Assembly (NCBI RefSeq): GCF_037126465.1
Contig: NW_026999446.1
Coordinates: 186,001-250,000, forward strand
Direction: 5' to 3'
Source of the DNA: Ornithodoros turicata
Taxonomy: Eukaryota > Arthropoda > Arachnida > Ixodida > Argasidae
Length of the DNA: 64,000 bases
Part shown: positions 46,901 to 51,664 of the stretch, in pieces
Position numbering within the stretch: the first letter of the stretch is position 1
Layout of the letters: each line of letters opens with the position of its first letter
Notes under the pieces: model-generated
What the model was told of the DNA's origin: nothing
Database searches by the model: none
Seen by the model: the letters and a program-made list of their open reading frames with translations, nothing else
Made by a program: the position numbers and the translations under genes

Positions 46901-48754
46901 AAACGCTAGGCCTACCGTATCGATCATGGCGGCTCCCATGTTGAGAGACCCCCCATCGCTGGCTTGGTTTCTAGTTATTATGAGAGTTCTATGGTTCTGG
47001 CAGAGGCGCGAGAACCTCCAGGCCAGATTCTGCGCGACAAAAAAAAAGAAGAAAAAAAACTCTTGGGGCATCCGCTCGATTCGTCAGCCGACATGTGCAT
47101 CATTATCTGTGATTTGTCCGTCGTCCGCATTCTGTCGTGCTCTGTTTCGTCTTAGGAGCTCATCCCTCACAGTGTCACCTCTGCTGAGTACACGCCACCT
47201 ACGTGGACGCTAAATCAGCCCATCGTACATGGCTCTGTGCCTGGCATTGCTAACAAAAACAGCATACCACCTGTCGTTGCATGTCAACTTACCCTGGACC
47301 ACATTCACGTCTTCCATAGCCATGGAACGGAGGTTTAGTGGATTGACATTTTACGATGTATCATCTTATTATGCCTGCACCAAGCGGCAGCCAGCTTGAA
47401 TTATTCATCCGTTGTCGCGCTTGACCAGATATTGTGCCGAACAGACTATAAAGTCGTACGCTATAATCAACGATTACTTTCAGTGCAATGTCCTAGTCCA
47501 ACCCGTTGCAAAGGAGGGGAAGGCAATATACAGACTGTGAAAACCCAGCAAAGCAAATACCAAAACTATGACTGACGGGACCGCGGGTAAGGTCACGCGT
47601 TTATCGGAACCAACGGGAATGATTGACTTCCTCTGTGACGACATTGCTGGATGCTGAATTATGTTGGACGTCGCTATCTAGGACAAGTGATAAAATCAAC
47701 ACTTGTGCTCTATCCGTCGTCGCCAACTTGAGCGAGGTCGCATCAATGCGGGATCTTTGCGTCAGTCTGCTACAATGTGAACAGTACAAACCATGCTGTT
47801 CTCAATTACGCGGAAGCAACCAGAATCTTACAATGTGTCCCTATATGAAGTGACGCCAGGTGTTTGGTATAATGTTACAATGCTGTGCTCGAGTAAAAAA
47901 AAAAAACAAATGGACTGGAGCGGCTTTTCCTGCTCTGCGACTGAGTCGTATTTCAAAACCCGGAAGTCCAAACAGTCCCCGTCGTCACTTCCGGATATTG
48001 CAAGGCCGAGAAACGGCGACTTTACCGGATGTGGTCGGCGACGTCCGTCAAGTCCTTGGCCAGAGCATGGTTGTAAGGCTCCGGTGATTTCATCCGTGGC
48101 TGGCTTTGCCGTTGTGCAGCCGATCCGGATGCCCGCTCCAGGTCGACCAGTCCAATTTGTAATTATTTGAAGTTGAGGCGGAACTACGCCCTGTTCCATT
48201 TGTCAGTTCCATTGAGAGAGGAAAATTTTGGTATGGGTCCAGGCTGGAACTCCCAATGGAACTGGCGAAAGTCCTGCCCCCGTGTGCAAATGTTTCACCT
48301 CTCCTCCTCCAATAGAATATTGGAATATTCCGCGCCTGACCTGGTACGACGAATGGAACAATTTTGCACTTCCCCGGAGCCCCCTGTATGCCACCCACCT
48401 CTGTCCGTCCTACCATTGAGACCTACCAGTGAGGTCCACCTCTGCCTATCATATTCCCCTCAATTCAGGTGACTTCGTTAGGAAACATTTTGTTCTTTCG
48501 TTATATACTTATCGATAAGTGTTTTCGTCGTACTTTTCCTCGAAGCAATGAATAAAAAACAAATATCTCACCTCCGTAGGCCTGGTCGCGAGCCATACGC
48601 AACTGGTCCGTGTAGCTGTATTCCTGCGCTACGGAAGACTGGATAGCAATACCTGCAGAAAAAAAAAATCGTCACAACGATATTTTGTCCGCATTAATGG
48701 AACTGTCGATAGTTACTCACATATTGCTACCAGCAACGAGAGCGCTCTCTTCAT
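1735..48754 (-). CDS. Secreted multi-Kunitz protease inhibitor gene (13 exons seen, 3' end outside window)
   Basis: Seen: a signal-peptide exon, a linker exon and eleven single-domain Kunitz exons on one strand, all joined by GT/AG sites in phase 1, giving about 670 codons without a stop. Each domain has the six-cysteine Kunitz spacing. Adjacent domains are separated by only 6-8 residues between the last cysteine of one and the first of the next, so the product would be a compact string of beads. Known: Kunitz domains inhibit serine proteases through the P1 residue after the second cysteine; tick saliva contains many, for example the five-domain penthalaris. Inferred: a secreted, possibly salivary or haemolymph, polyvalent inhibitor. 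No stop codon is reached, so more exons lie to the left. Whether all exons are used in one mRNA cannot be told from DNA; two or more genes sharing the array is an alternative. Confidence 0.85.
3748..4363. mobile_element. piggyBac-like MITE, 616 bp, TTAA target duplication
   Basis: Terminal inverted repeats AGGGACTATGAAA and TTTCATAGTCCCT are flanked on both sides by TTAA (3744-3747 and 4364-4367). Sister units have a single TTAA at the same place (GCGCTTAATATTTCAGC at about 12313, 17211 and 25044). No transposase is encoded. An internal palindrome lies at about 4129-4162. The TTAA target is the hallmark of the piggyBac superfamily. Confidence 0.85.
5427..5505 (-). pseudogene. Relic of C-terminal half of a Kunitz exon
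   Basis: The minus strand reads [20 protein letters not shown] then NDLC, the second half of a Kunitz domain with three of the six cysteines. The N-terminal half is absent and an in-frame stop lies a short way upstream. At the position where real exons have a phase-1 GT donor the sequence is AT. Lies about 1 kb downstream of K10 in the same orientation. Confidence 0.75.
6489..6659 (-). CDS. Exon 12: Kunitz domain K10 (P1 = Asn)
   Basis: 171 nt, acceptor AAACAG, donor GTGAGT. Loop EEGPCNGYF, core [13 protein letters not shown], end QCNQTCS with sequon. It shares the Asn P1 and the QAN motif with K8 even though the surrounding intron matches that of K7, suggesting exon-level gene conversion. 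Confidence 0.87.
9350..9428 (-). pseudogene. Relic of C-terminal half of a Kunitz exon, donor site preserved
   Basis: The minus strand reads [20 protein letters not shown] then NNLC. A GTAAGG donor follows in phase 1, exactly as in true Kunitz exons of this gene, which shows this is a former exon. The 5' half is missing; the TTGCAG just before it would give phase 0, incompatible with direct splicing from upstream exons. Confidence 0.75.
10318..10488 (-). CDS. Exon 11: Kunitz domain K9 (P1 = Lys)
   Basis: 171 nt, acceptor CAACAG, donor GTGAGT. Reads [18 protein letters not shown], core [13 protein letters not shown], end QCKQTCR; near-identical to K6. Frame and both splice sites are intact. 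Confidence 0.87.
13386..13459 (-). pseudogene. Relic of C-terminal half of a Kunitz exon
   Basis: The minus strand reads [19 protein letters not shown] then NDLC, with TAA in frame immediately before it. The donor is mutated from GT to AT. Lies about 0.9 kb downstream of K8. Confidence 0.72.
14314..14484 (-). CDS. Exon 10: Kunitz domain K8 (P1 = Asn)
   Basis: 171 nt, acceptor CAACAG, donor GTGAGT. Loop EEGPCNGYF, core [13 protein letters not shown], end QCNQTCS. Asn at P1 is non-canonical and should weaken trypsin inhibition. The Gly-to-Ala change after GGCQ is shared only with K10. Confidence 0.87.
15721..16687. mobile_element. hAT-type non-autonomous element, 967 bp, TSD gcgctgtc
   Basis: An exact 8-bp duplication GCGCTGTC lies at 15713-15720 and 16688-16695. 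Ends are CGGGGAGGGATAACGG and, inverted, CAGGGAAGGGTAATGG. Subterminal zones are rich in repeated TTCCGTTACCGTT-type motifs. No transposase-like frame is seen. Present only in array unit 4. Confidence 0.75.
18262..18340 (-). pseudogene. Relic of C-terminal half of a Kunitz exon
   Basis: Closely matches the relic at 5427-5505 ([20 protein letters not shown]) and has the same lost donor. Lies about 1 kb downstream of K7, the same relation as in the sister unit of K10. Confidence 0.74.
19330..19500 (-). CDS. Exon 9: Kunitz domain K7 (P1 = Lys)
   Basis: 171 nt, acceptor CAACAG, donor GTGAGT. Loop EEGPCKGYF, core [13 protein letters not shown], end QCNQTCS with sequon. Its intron context is of the same type as that of K10, but K10 has Asn at P1; the two P1 codons differ by one base (AAG versus AAC). 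Confidence 0.87.
22185..22263 (-). pseudogene. Relic of C-terminal half of a Kunitz exon, donor site preserved
   Basis: Near-identical to the relic at 9350-9428, displaced by 12835 bp, with the GTAAGG donor intact. Lies about 0.9 kb downstream of K6. Confidence 0.74.
23153..23323 (-). CDS. Exon 8: Kunitz domain K6 (P1 = Lys)
   Basis: 171 nt, acceptor CAACAG, donor GTGAGT. Starts [18 protein letters not shown] and ends QCKQTCR. By eye it differs from K9 by a single residue (Asn versus Ser after the first cysteine), matching the similarity of their introns. No NQT sequon. Confidence 0.87.
24370..24577 (+). mobile_element. tRNA-derived SINE (Ruka-like), 5' truncated
   Basis: Contains a perfect RNA polymerase III B box (GGTTCGAATCC), then the typical TGTCTGGGGTTTTTCCTGGG and AAGTCGGCCCAGGACGC blocks, ending in a CAC-rich tail. 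It is inserted into the TCC microsatellite of unit 6 only. Confidence 0.75.
26112..26187 (-). pseudogene. Relic of C-terminal half of a Kunitz exon with internal stop
   Basis: The minus strand reads IIYGGCHGN, then a stop, then NNFETFEIC; the last cysteine region is altered. A GTAAGA donor is still present. It is the most decayed of the six relics and lies about 1 kb downstream of K5. Confidence 0.7.
27162..27332 (-). CDS. Exon 7: Kunitz domain K5 (P1 = Leu), first exon of the young array
   Basis: 171 nt. The acceptor is AATAG where the sister exons have CAG; this is still a legal AG. Loop GRCLAYIP, core [13 protein letters not shown], end QCKQTCS. Arg replaces the usual Pro before the second cysteine. 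It shares the LA loop with K4 but the rest with K6-K11, so it is intermediate between the old and young copies. Only about 1.26 kb separates it from K4 because the middle of the unit is missing here. Confidence 0.86.
27333..28593 (-). repeat. Compact intron between K4 and K5: unit with its middle deleted
   Basis: Unit-type sequence continues upstream of K5 to about 28020, then joins the segment that normally lies just downstream of a Kunitz exon (GGGGATTATATGAG at about 28050). The whole spacer and the relic half-exon are missing, leaving 1.26 kb. Confidence 0.7.
28251..28411. mobile_element. Small palindromic MITE
   Basis: About 40-bp inverted arms (left TCAAAGTAATCGAGCTCGAT, right ATCGAGGTCGATTACGTTGA) enclose about 80 bp. 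No coding capacity. Lies just downstream of K4. Confidence 0.6.
28594..28767 (-). CDS. Exon 6: Kunitz domain K4 (P1 = Leu)
   Basis: 174 nt, acceptor ATTTACAG, donor GTGAGT. Reactive loop GPCLAFVP, then [14 protein letters not shown] and QCNQTCG with an NQT sequon. Leucine at P1 suggests chymotrypsin- or elastase-like targets. Its flanking intron sequence is a diverged version of the downstream array units, so K4 is the visible older relative of K5-K11. Confidence 0.87.
29608..30032. mobile_element. GGAATGG-rich MITE with GTTGCGG termini
   Basis: Starts CAGGGTTGCGGAATGG and ends ACTCCGCAACCTCGG; the interior is dominated by TTCCATTCC/GGAATGG repeats. A related copy is at 51172-51619. Probably hAT-related by its CAG-type ends; no clear target duplication here. 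Confidence 0.55.
30087..30387. mobile_element. Short insertion with weak terminal inverted repeats
   Basis: Interrupts the old array unit between GAGAAC and CTCTAATCAGAACATC. Ends CTAAATAGGGAGTAG and, inverted, GTAAATAGAGTACAG resemble each other. The GC-rich interior has no recognised family. Confidence 0.4.
31192..31368 (-). CDS. Exon 5: Kunitz domain K3 (P1 = Pro, unusual)
   Basis: 177 nt if the acceptor is CCACACAG; several further AGs follow at once, so the exact start could move by a few codons. Donor GTAAGT. All six cysteines are present (ICHL, GPCPGYL, SCNQF, GGCQGN, ECMKAC). Proline at P1 is rare and would not be expected to support ordinary substrate-like binding, so this domain may be structural or bind by another face (inference). 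It is the most divergent domain of the gene. Confidence 0.85.
31995..32190 (+). pseudogene. Non-LTR retrotransposon 3' fragment (zinc-knuckle C-terminus)
   Basis: Translates to [20 protein letters not shown] then TEHVLV, and after a frameshift [18 protein letters not shown] up to a stop at 32188-32190. The CxxC...H pattern followed by a helical R/L-rich tail is the usual end of LINE reverse transcriptase proteins. Frame is broken; the rest of the element is absent. Lies in the K2-K3 intron. Confidence 0.65.
32705..32890 (+). mobile_element. Old, degenerate Ruka-like SINE
   Basis: Retains GGCTGTGCTGTATGGGTGTT, ATGTCGGCACAATTTCC, AAGTCGGCCCAAGACGC and TAGTCGTGACGTTGC in the order of the intact copies at 24370 and 44388, but with many substitutions and no intact B box. 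Confidence 0.6.
32900..36110. other. K2-K3 intron interior, no recognised feature
   Basis: About 3.2 kb of unique-looking DNA. Only short frames up to about 110 codons without family resemblance. A poly-G/T stretch lies at 35086-35103. Confidence 0.5.
36111..36212 (+). mobile_element. (GTT)n-tailed tick SINE fragment
   Basis: Reads CAGCAATGGGGTAGAGTAT, CGGCGATGAAACTCC, then AATAAAGTTGTTATTGTTGT. The same element is seen in reverse in array units (near 1247, 3447, 12018, 16945, 24780) and at 50222, and a shorter piece at 37497-37556. Confidence 0.65.
36478..37093. mobile_element. Second copy of the 616-bp piggyBac-like MITE
   Basis: Same length and nearly the same sequence as the copy at 3748-4363, in the same orientation, with TTAA at 36474-36477 and 37094-37097. 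The right terminus has AGTTTCTT where the first copy has AGTCCCTT. Lies in the K2-K3 intron. Confidence 0.85.
37578..38339. mobile_element. Large fold-back element, about 760 bp
   Basis: Two arms of about 370 bp are inverted copies of each other from end (TCTCAGTTAAATC against AATTGAGA) to centre (CGTCCTTTTGCGCTT at 37999 against its inverse at 37917). Arms differ by scattered substitutions. No transposase frame. Sits 0.4 kb from K2, in the K2-K3 intron. Confidence 0.75.
38340..38746. other. Intron sequence flanking K2, no recognised feature
   Basis: About 400 bp of A-rich and unique sequence between the fold-back element and the K2 donor. Nothing recognised. Confidence 0.5.
38747..38920 (-). 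CDS. Exon 4: Kunitz domain K2 (P1 = Ala)
   Basis: 174 nt, acceptor CCTATGCAG, donor GTGAGC. Reactive loop GPCAGYF, then YYYDS and [13 protein letters not shown], ending QCNQTCS with an N-Q-T sequon between the last two cysteines. Alanine at P1 is expected to favour elastase-type targets, not trypsin, by analogy with other Kunitz inhibitors. It lies about 7 kb from both neighbours. Confidence 0.87.
38921..39748. other. K1-K2 intron segment, no recognised feature
   Basis: Unique sequence upstream of K2; short frames only. Confidence 0.5.
40109..41786 (+). mobile_element. Nested hAT transposon with transposase remnant
   Basis: Inserted in the outer hAT element. Ends CAGTGTTGCGGATT and AATCCGCAACACTG; 8-bp flanks CTGGACAA (40101-40108) and CTGGACGA (41787-41794) differ at one base. 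Subterminal GGATTTGATTT-type repeats occur at both ends. Encodes the hAT dimerisation tail at 41070-41240. Confidence 0.85.
41070..41240 (+). pseudogene. hAT transposase C-terminal dimerisation domain
   Basis: Reads [20 protein letters not shown], then [20 protein letters not shown] and [13 protein letters not shown] before a TAA. This is the conserved hAT dimerisation region (PLLS, PASS, ER.FSAA, NRL, LNKNL). A stop codon lies a few codons upstream in frame and the DDE part was not identified, so the copy is broken. Confidence 0.8.
42100..43312. other. K1-K2 intron segment, no recognised feature
   Basis: About 1.2 kb of unique-looking sequence, T-run at 42351-42359, no frame of note. Confidence 0.5.
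43313..44176. mobile_element. Large fold-back MITE, about 860 bp, TATACAG/TGTATA ends
   Basis: Left TCTCATTGAATTATAA, CCACCTAGAAACATGCGGTG and GTGAATGTCATGCAACGTA recur inverted on the right as TTATAATTCAATGACA, CACC...TTCTAGGTGG and TACGTGACATTCAC. Arms of about 400 bp with scattered substitutions. The TA-type ends suggest a Tc1/mariner relation, but no transposase is visible. Confidence 0.65.
44388..44600 (+). mobile_element. tRNA-derived SINE (Ruka-like)
   Basis: B box GGGTTCGAATCCCGG, then GCCGGCTGTGCTGTCTGGGG, AAGTCGGCCCAGGACGC and a CAC-rich end, nearly the same as the copy at 24370. Box A is not clear. Confidence 0.72.
44601..45575. other. K1-K2 intron segment, no recognised feature
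   Basis: Unique-looking sequence. Nothing recognised apart from A-runs. Confidence 0.5.
45583..45655 (+). tRNA. tRNA-like cloverleaf, anticodon GGT (Thr), or tRNA-headed SINE
   Basis: 73 nt fold as a cloverleaf: acceptor GTTAGCT pairs with AGCTGAC (one G-T), anticodon stem CTGGA/TCCAG with loop CCGGTAA, T arm GTGGG-TTCGAAT-CCTAC. Box A (TAGCTCAATTGG) and box B (GGTTCGAATCC) are good. Position 33 is C where tRNAs have T, and one D-stem pair is lost. It could be a tRNA pseudogene or the head of a SINE. Located 250 bp from K1 on the opposite strand. Confidence 0.5.
45904..46077 (-). CDS. Exon 3: Kunitz domain K1 (P1 = Lys)
   Basis: 174 nt between a TATGCAG acceptor and GTAAGT donor. Six cysteines in Kunitz order, reactive loop GPCKGFF, core FVYGGCYGN and NNFETLAEC. 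Lysine at P1 predicts inhibition of trypsin-like proteases (inference from the family). It lacks the NQT sequon found near the C-terminus of several later domains and is clearly diverged from the array copies K5-K11. Confidence 0.88.
46291..46684. mobile_element. Fold-back MITE, about 395 bp
   Basis: Left ACGACCTACTCTATACTGGA and GACCTGGAC recur inverted at the right as GTCCAGGTC and TCTAGTATAGTAGTAGGTCA. About 40-bp arms; no coding capacity. In the intron upstream of K1. Confidence 0.6.
46690..48571. other. Intron between exon 2 and K1, remainder
   Basis: A-runs at 47040-47060 and 47896-47909. Overlapping frames of 75-125 codons at 47800-48420 lie on both strands and resemble no family. Nothing recognised. 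Confidence 0.5.
48572..48652 (-). CDS. Exon 2: end of signal peptide and acidic/polar linker
   Basis: 81 nt, preceded by a T-rich tract ending in CTGCAG and followed by GTGAGA. It completes the hydrophobic core (IAIQSSVA) and gives a likely cleavage after Val-Ala before QEYSYTDQ. The rest is a short polar segment ([11 protein letters not shown]) with no cysteine leading into K1. Exon 1 and exon 2 are only 68 bp apart. Confidence 0.8.
48721..48754 (-). CDS. Exon 1: start codon and first half of signal peptide
   Basis: The 34-nt coding part reads [11 protein letters not shown] plus the first base of a Cys codon, followed by the donor GTGAGT. The basic Lys-Arg start followed by a hydrophobic run is a typical signal-peptide head. 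Splitting the signal peptide by a phase-1 intron is consistent with every later exon of the gene. The ATG was chosen because it is the first after the TATA box and gives a complete signal peptide once joined to exon 2. Confidence 0.8.
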
Positions 48755-48812
48755 GGCTGTCTTCTTGCTTGGCTATGTGGGTCAAACAAAGATGATACCG
48801 TTACTTTATAGT
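48755..48812 (-). promoter_or_regulatory. Core promoter and short 5' UTR of the multi-Kunitz gene
   Basis: On the minus strand a TATAAAG box lies at 48804-48810, about 50 bp before the ATG. Standard TATA-to-start spacing would put transcription start near 48778-48782 and leave a leader of roughly 25-30 nt. No other ATG lies between box and start codon. The start site is inferred; a further upstream non-coding exon cannot be excluded. Confidence 0.55.
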
Positions 48813-48814
48813 GT

Positions 48815-50220
48815 AGGTGCACGTTCGAAATATGAAGATATCATGTTGCTTGTTTCAGCAAAGGGAACAAAAACATTGTAGAAATAAGACCTTGGATACG
48901 GACGCACACGGAAACCCTACAAGTTCATAAGTCTGTTCTTACAAATGTAACGTTGGGTAATCGAGGACATAATTATCCGGGCATGTTTTTACTTCGTGCG
49001 AGGATCGCGGAGGCCACTCTCGCTATGAGGACAGGCGGTAGAGAGTACACGCGCCAGTTCGACTTCATGGAAAACTTGCAAGTCACCCGGAGAATATGAT
49101 CGATATGTAGCACTTGACATTTGTTTGAAGGGAGTTGCCTCAGGACGAGAGGCGCCAATATTTCGCCAGAGACTGTTCGAAATATCAGCACTTTCCTAAC
49201 GGCTCGCTGGATTTCTACTTGTCTAAGTTTACATTCGTTATGGCTCGTGTGTTTAATGTACACCCTGTACAAAAAAAAAAAAAAAAGGTTATAGAAGAAG
49301 TATAAAAAGTACAAATCCGGGCTATACCATGCTTGTTGCTTATAACCAATGTTTATACCCTGCTTTCAAACCACCGACAAAGTACACATCACCGAGTCTA
49401 TATACTTTCCAGCGACTTCTCTATTACGTTTATACCTTCGTTATTTTGAATACTTTTCCATGGGTAAGGTTTAGCTCCACACTGATCTGCGCTAGGGACG
49501 GTATCGTCTCAGTTAAGCGGCAACTTAATTTAAAAACGCAGTCGTCAGCGCAGTAGTACTTTGATCGCTAGGGGTAGTGATTTATGGCAGCGTATTAGTT
49601 GTTCCTGAAATAACCCACCTTACACCCAACAAATGCAAAATACCCTCACGTTCTGCTGGTTCGTGGCGAGTAATCTGCTGCCCATTTTTAGGACGAGGGC
49701 AGTAATCATTTTGCAAGGCGATGTGGTCAGCTATTGGGTCTTATCCCTTCATCCAAGTACCAATAAAGAGTAATCTGCGCGAGCTTTCCTCTCATACCCA
49801 TATTTTCTCAATGTTGTTGTTGTTGTTGCTGCTCCTCGAGCGGGATGGTGCTTATCCGCAAGGGAGATTGGCCAGGACTCATGAGGTGATCTTACGTGCT
49901 TTTCTGCGTGCGTGTTGAACTTTTTTTTTTGTGCCTGCGGGGATCGTTGTGATGGAAGCGCATATTCTTCAAATTTCTTTTTCTTTTCCAATTTGTTGCA
50001 AACGGGACTGGAAAGGCCACTCTCTACACAGGGCGGAAATAAATCGAATGTTCCCGTTTTGCGAAATAATACCACTACATTTTCAGAAGGTACTGTCTAA
50101 GGGTATATGTTTATACATTGAGGTGCCAATAATATTCCTTCAGGGAGGTATAAAATTAGCACACCTTGACGAAGGATGCCTCAGACGATATACGACAAGC
50201 CGTCTCTACCCAAAAAGGCA
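48815..50220. other. Upstream flank of the multi-Kunitz gene, no recognised gene
   Basis: About 1.4 kb with a poly-A tract at 49270-49286 preceded by AATGTACACCCTGTAC, which may be the end of a TA-targeting element, and a (GTT)n tract at 49814-49830. No enhancer motif can be argued from sequence alone. Confidence 0.5.
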
Positions 50221-50221
50221 T

Positions 50222-50480
50222 ATCAACAACAACTTAACTTTGAAGATGATGAATAGAAAGTTTCATCGCCAGCGGCGATCCTATACCTCGTATTGCTGGT
50301 GGTGGTGTGGGGAATGAAATAATGATACTCTTTGCAAGAAGGATGGATGCCCTGTGGTATCCAGAAGGGACGAGAAAGCTTTGAGGACAGAGCGATGGTG
50401 GGATGGATGTGGCCAGAGATCAAGTAATTTTGAGAGAGAGAGTGGAGGGGAGGGCAGGCGAGAGGCCCAGCTGGTTAATA
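50222..50480 (-). mobile_element. (GTT)n-tailed tick SINE
   Basis: On the minus strand it carries the series ending in CACCACCAGCAATACGAGGT, CGATGAAACTTTC and a GTTGTTGTT tail (plus-strand AACAACAAC at 50226). Same family as the array-unit copies near 3447 and 12018, but diverged from them. Confidence 0.65.
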
Positions 50481-51100
50481 GAGTCGGATGGTACGTAGTG
50501 TGGGCAATGCAGAAGAATGTATGAATGAATGAACAGGTATAGACTTTTCTAACAGTGTAGCTGAGTGGTTCATTATTGTAGTCGGAGGTTGCAATACGCT
50601 TCAGGTACAAATTGCTGCTGGAGTCGTATAACGTCAGCGTGTTTTCAACGCAAAAATAGGCGGACGTTCATCGCTTAACATAATTCTGCGGAAAAAGGAC
50701 ATAGAATGTACCCTGGGATCATGCGCCTTTGGAAATATGCCATCAGCGTAAACCAAGATTAAACTATAAGGTGTGTAGGCACCTCTTACCAAATGCGGTG
50801 CTCCAGACTTACCACGTTGAGTTGTGATCGACTGTCATAACCTTATAAAATTTTAACGCGGAAAGAATTATTAAGGTCACAACTTGGTCTCAAACTAAAA
50901 TAAAACAACTACATGCGTATGATCCCCAGGGTTTAGAAAATTGCCGCGAAAAACACTGCCTGTATATTTCGTTGTATAGTATCCGAAATGTCTGATACCA
51001 TTCATATTTCAAATGTATAGCCCCGACAGGGAAAAAAGAAGCCTGGGCTGATGATCCTAGGAGTGCTTAATGCCGTTCATGAACGGGAAACAAGTGCCCG
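50481..51100. other. Intergenic, no recognised feature
   Basis: Unique sequence without a convincing frame. Confidence 0.45.
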
Positions 51101-51106
51101 CGGTGC

Positions 51107-51662
51107 TAATGTCGGCAATATTACCTTAGAAGTCGGCCCAGGACGCGCATTCCCAGGCCGTCAATCATGACCTGCGTTGCGGAATGGGGTCAACCATTCC
51201 ATTCCAATTCCATTCCGAAAATGGGCATTTGCGATAATTCCATTCCTTTCAATTCCTCGGAATGAAAAGGTATGGTCAGTTCCCACTCCTGGAATGGCTT
51301 GGCAACCCTATTCAATTCCTTTAATTCCATCAATAAAAGAAAAAGGACCGGTAACCGTGCTGGGTAGACTAGCAGTGCTAGAGGAGATTGACATTACCCA
51401 GCACGGAAAAGCGCAAAGACGAGGTTATTTCAGGGCAGAAGGGGACAGAAACAACCGGGTTGAAACCAAAACTACCACCTGGGCACTCAGACTTTTCCAT
51501 CCCAATTCCATTCCCATTCCATCCGTACGGCAGTTTCCGCCATTCCATTGCAGGCTTTCATAAATCTGGAATCATTCCGGAATCATTCCAGCTCCGGAGT
51601 TGTAACTCCGCAACTCTAGTCGTGACGTTGTCGCGACGTTGAGCCCTTCCACACCCACCACC
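51107..51662 (+). mobile_element. Ruka-like SINE split by a GGAATGG-rich MITE
   Basis: SINE sequence (AATGTCGGCAATATTACC, AAGTCGGCCCAGGACGC, GTCAATCATGAC) runs to about 51171 and resumes at 51620 with TCGTGACGTTG. The insert 51172-51619 has GTTGCGG-type ends and GGAATGG repeats like the element at 29608. The flanks TCATGAC and TCGTGAC look like a target duplication of about 8 bp with changes, supporting a hAT-type mechanism. Confidence 0.6.
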
Positions 51663-51664
51663 AA

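Noticed and set aside
47800..48420. Overlapping frames of 75-125 codons on both strands in the first long intron
   Set aside because: They lie within the intron between two exons of the Kunitz gene, overlap on both strands and match no family.
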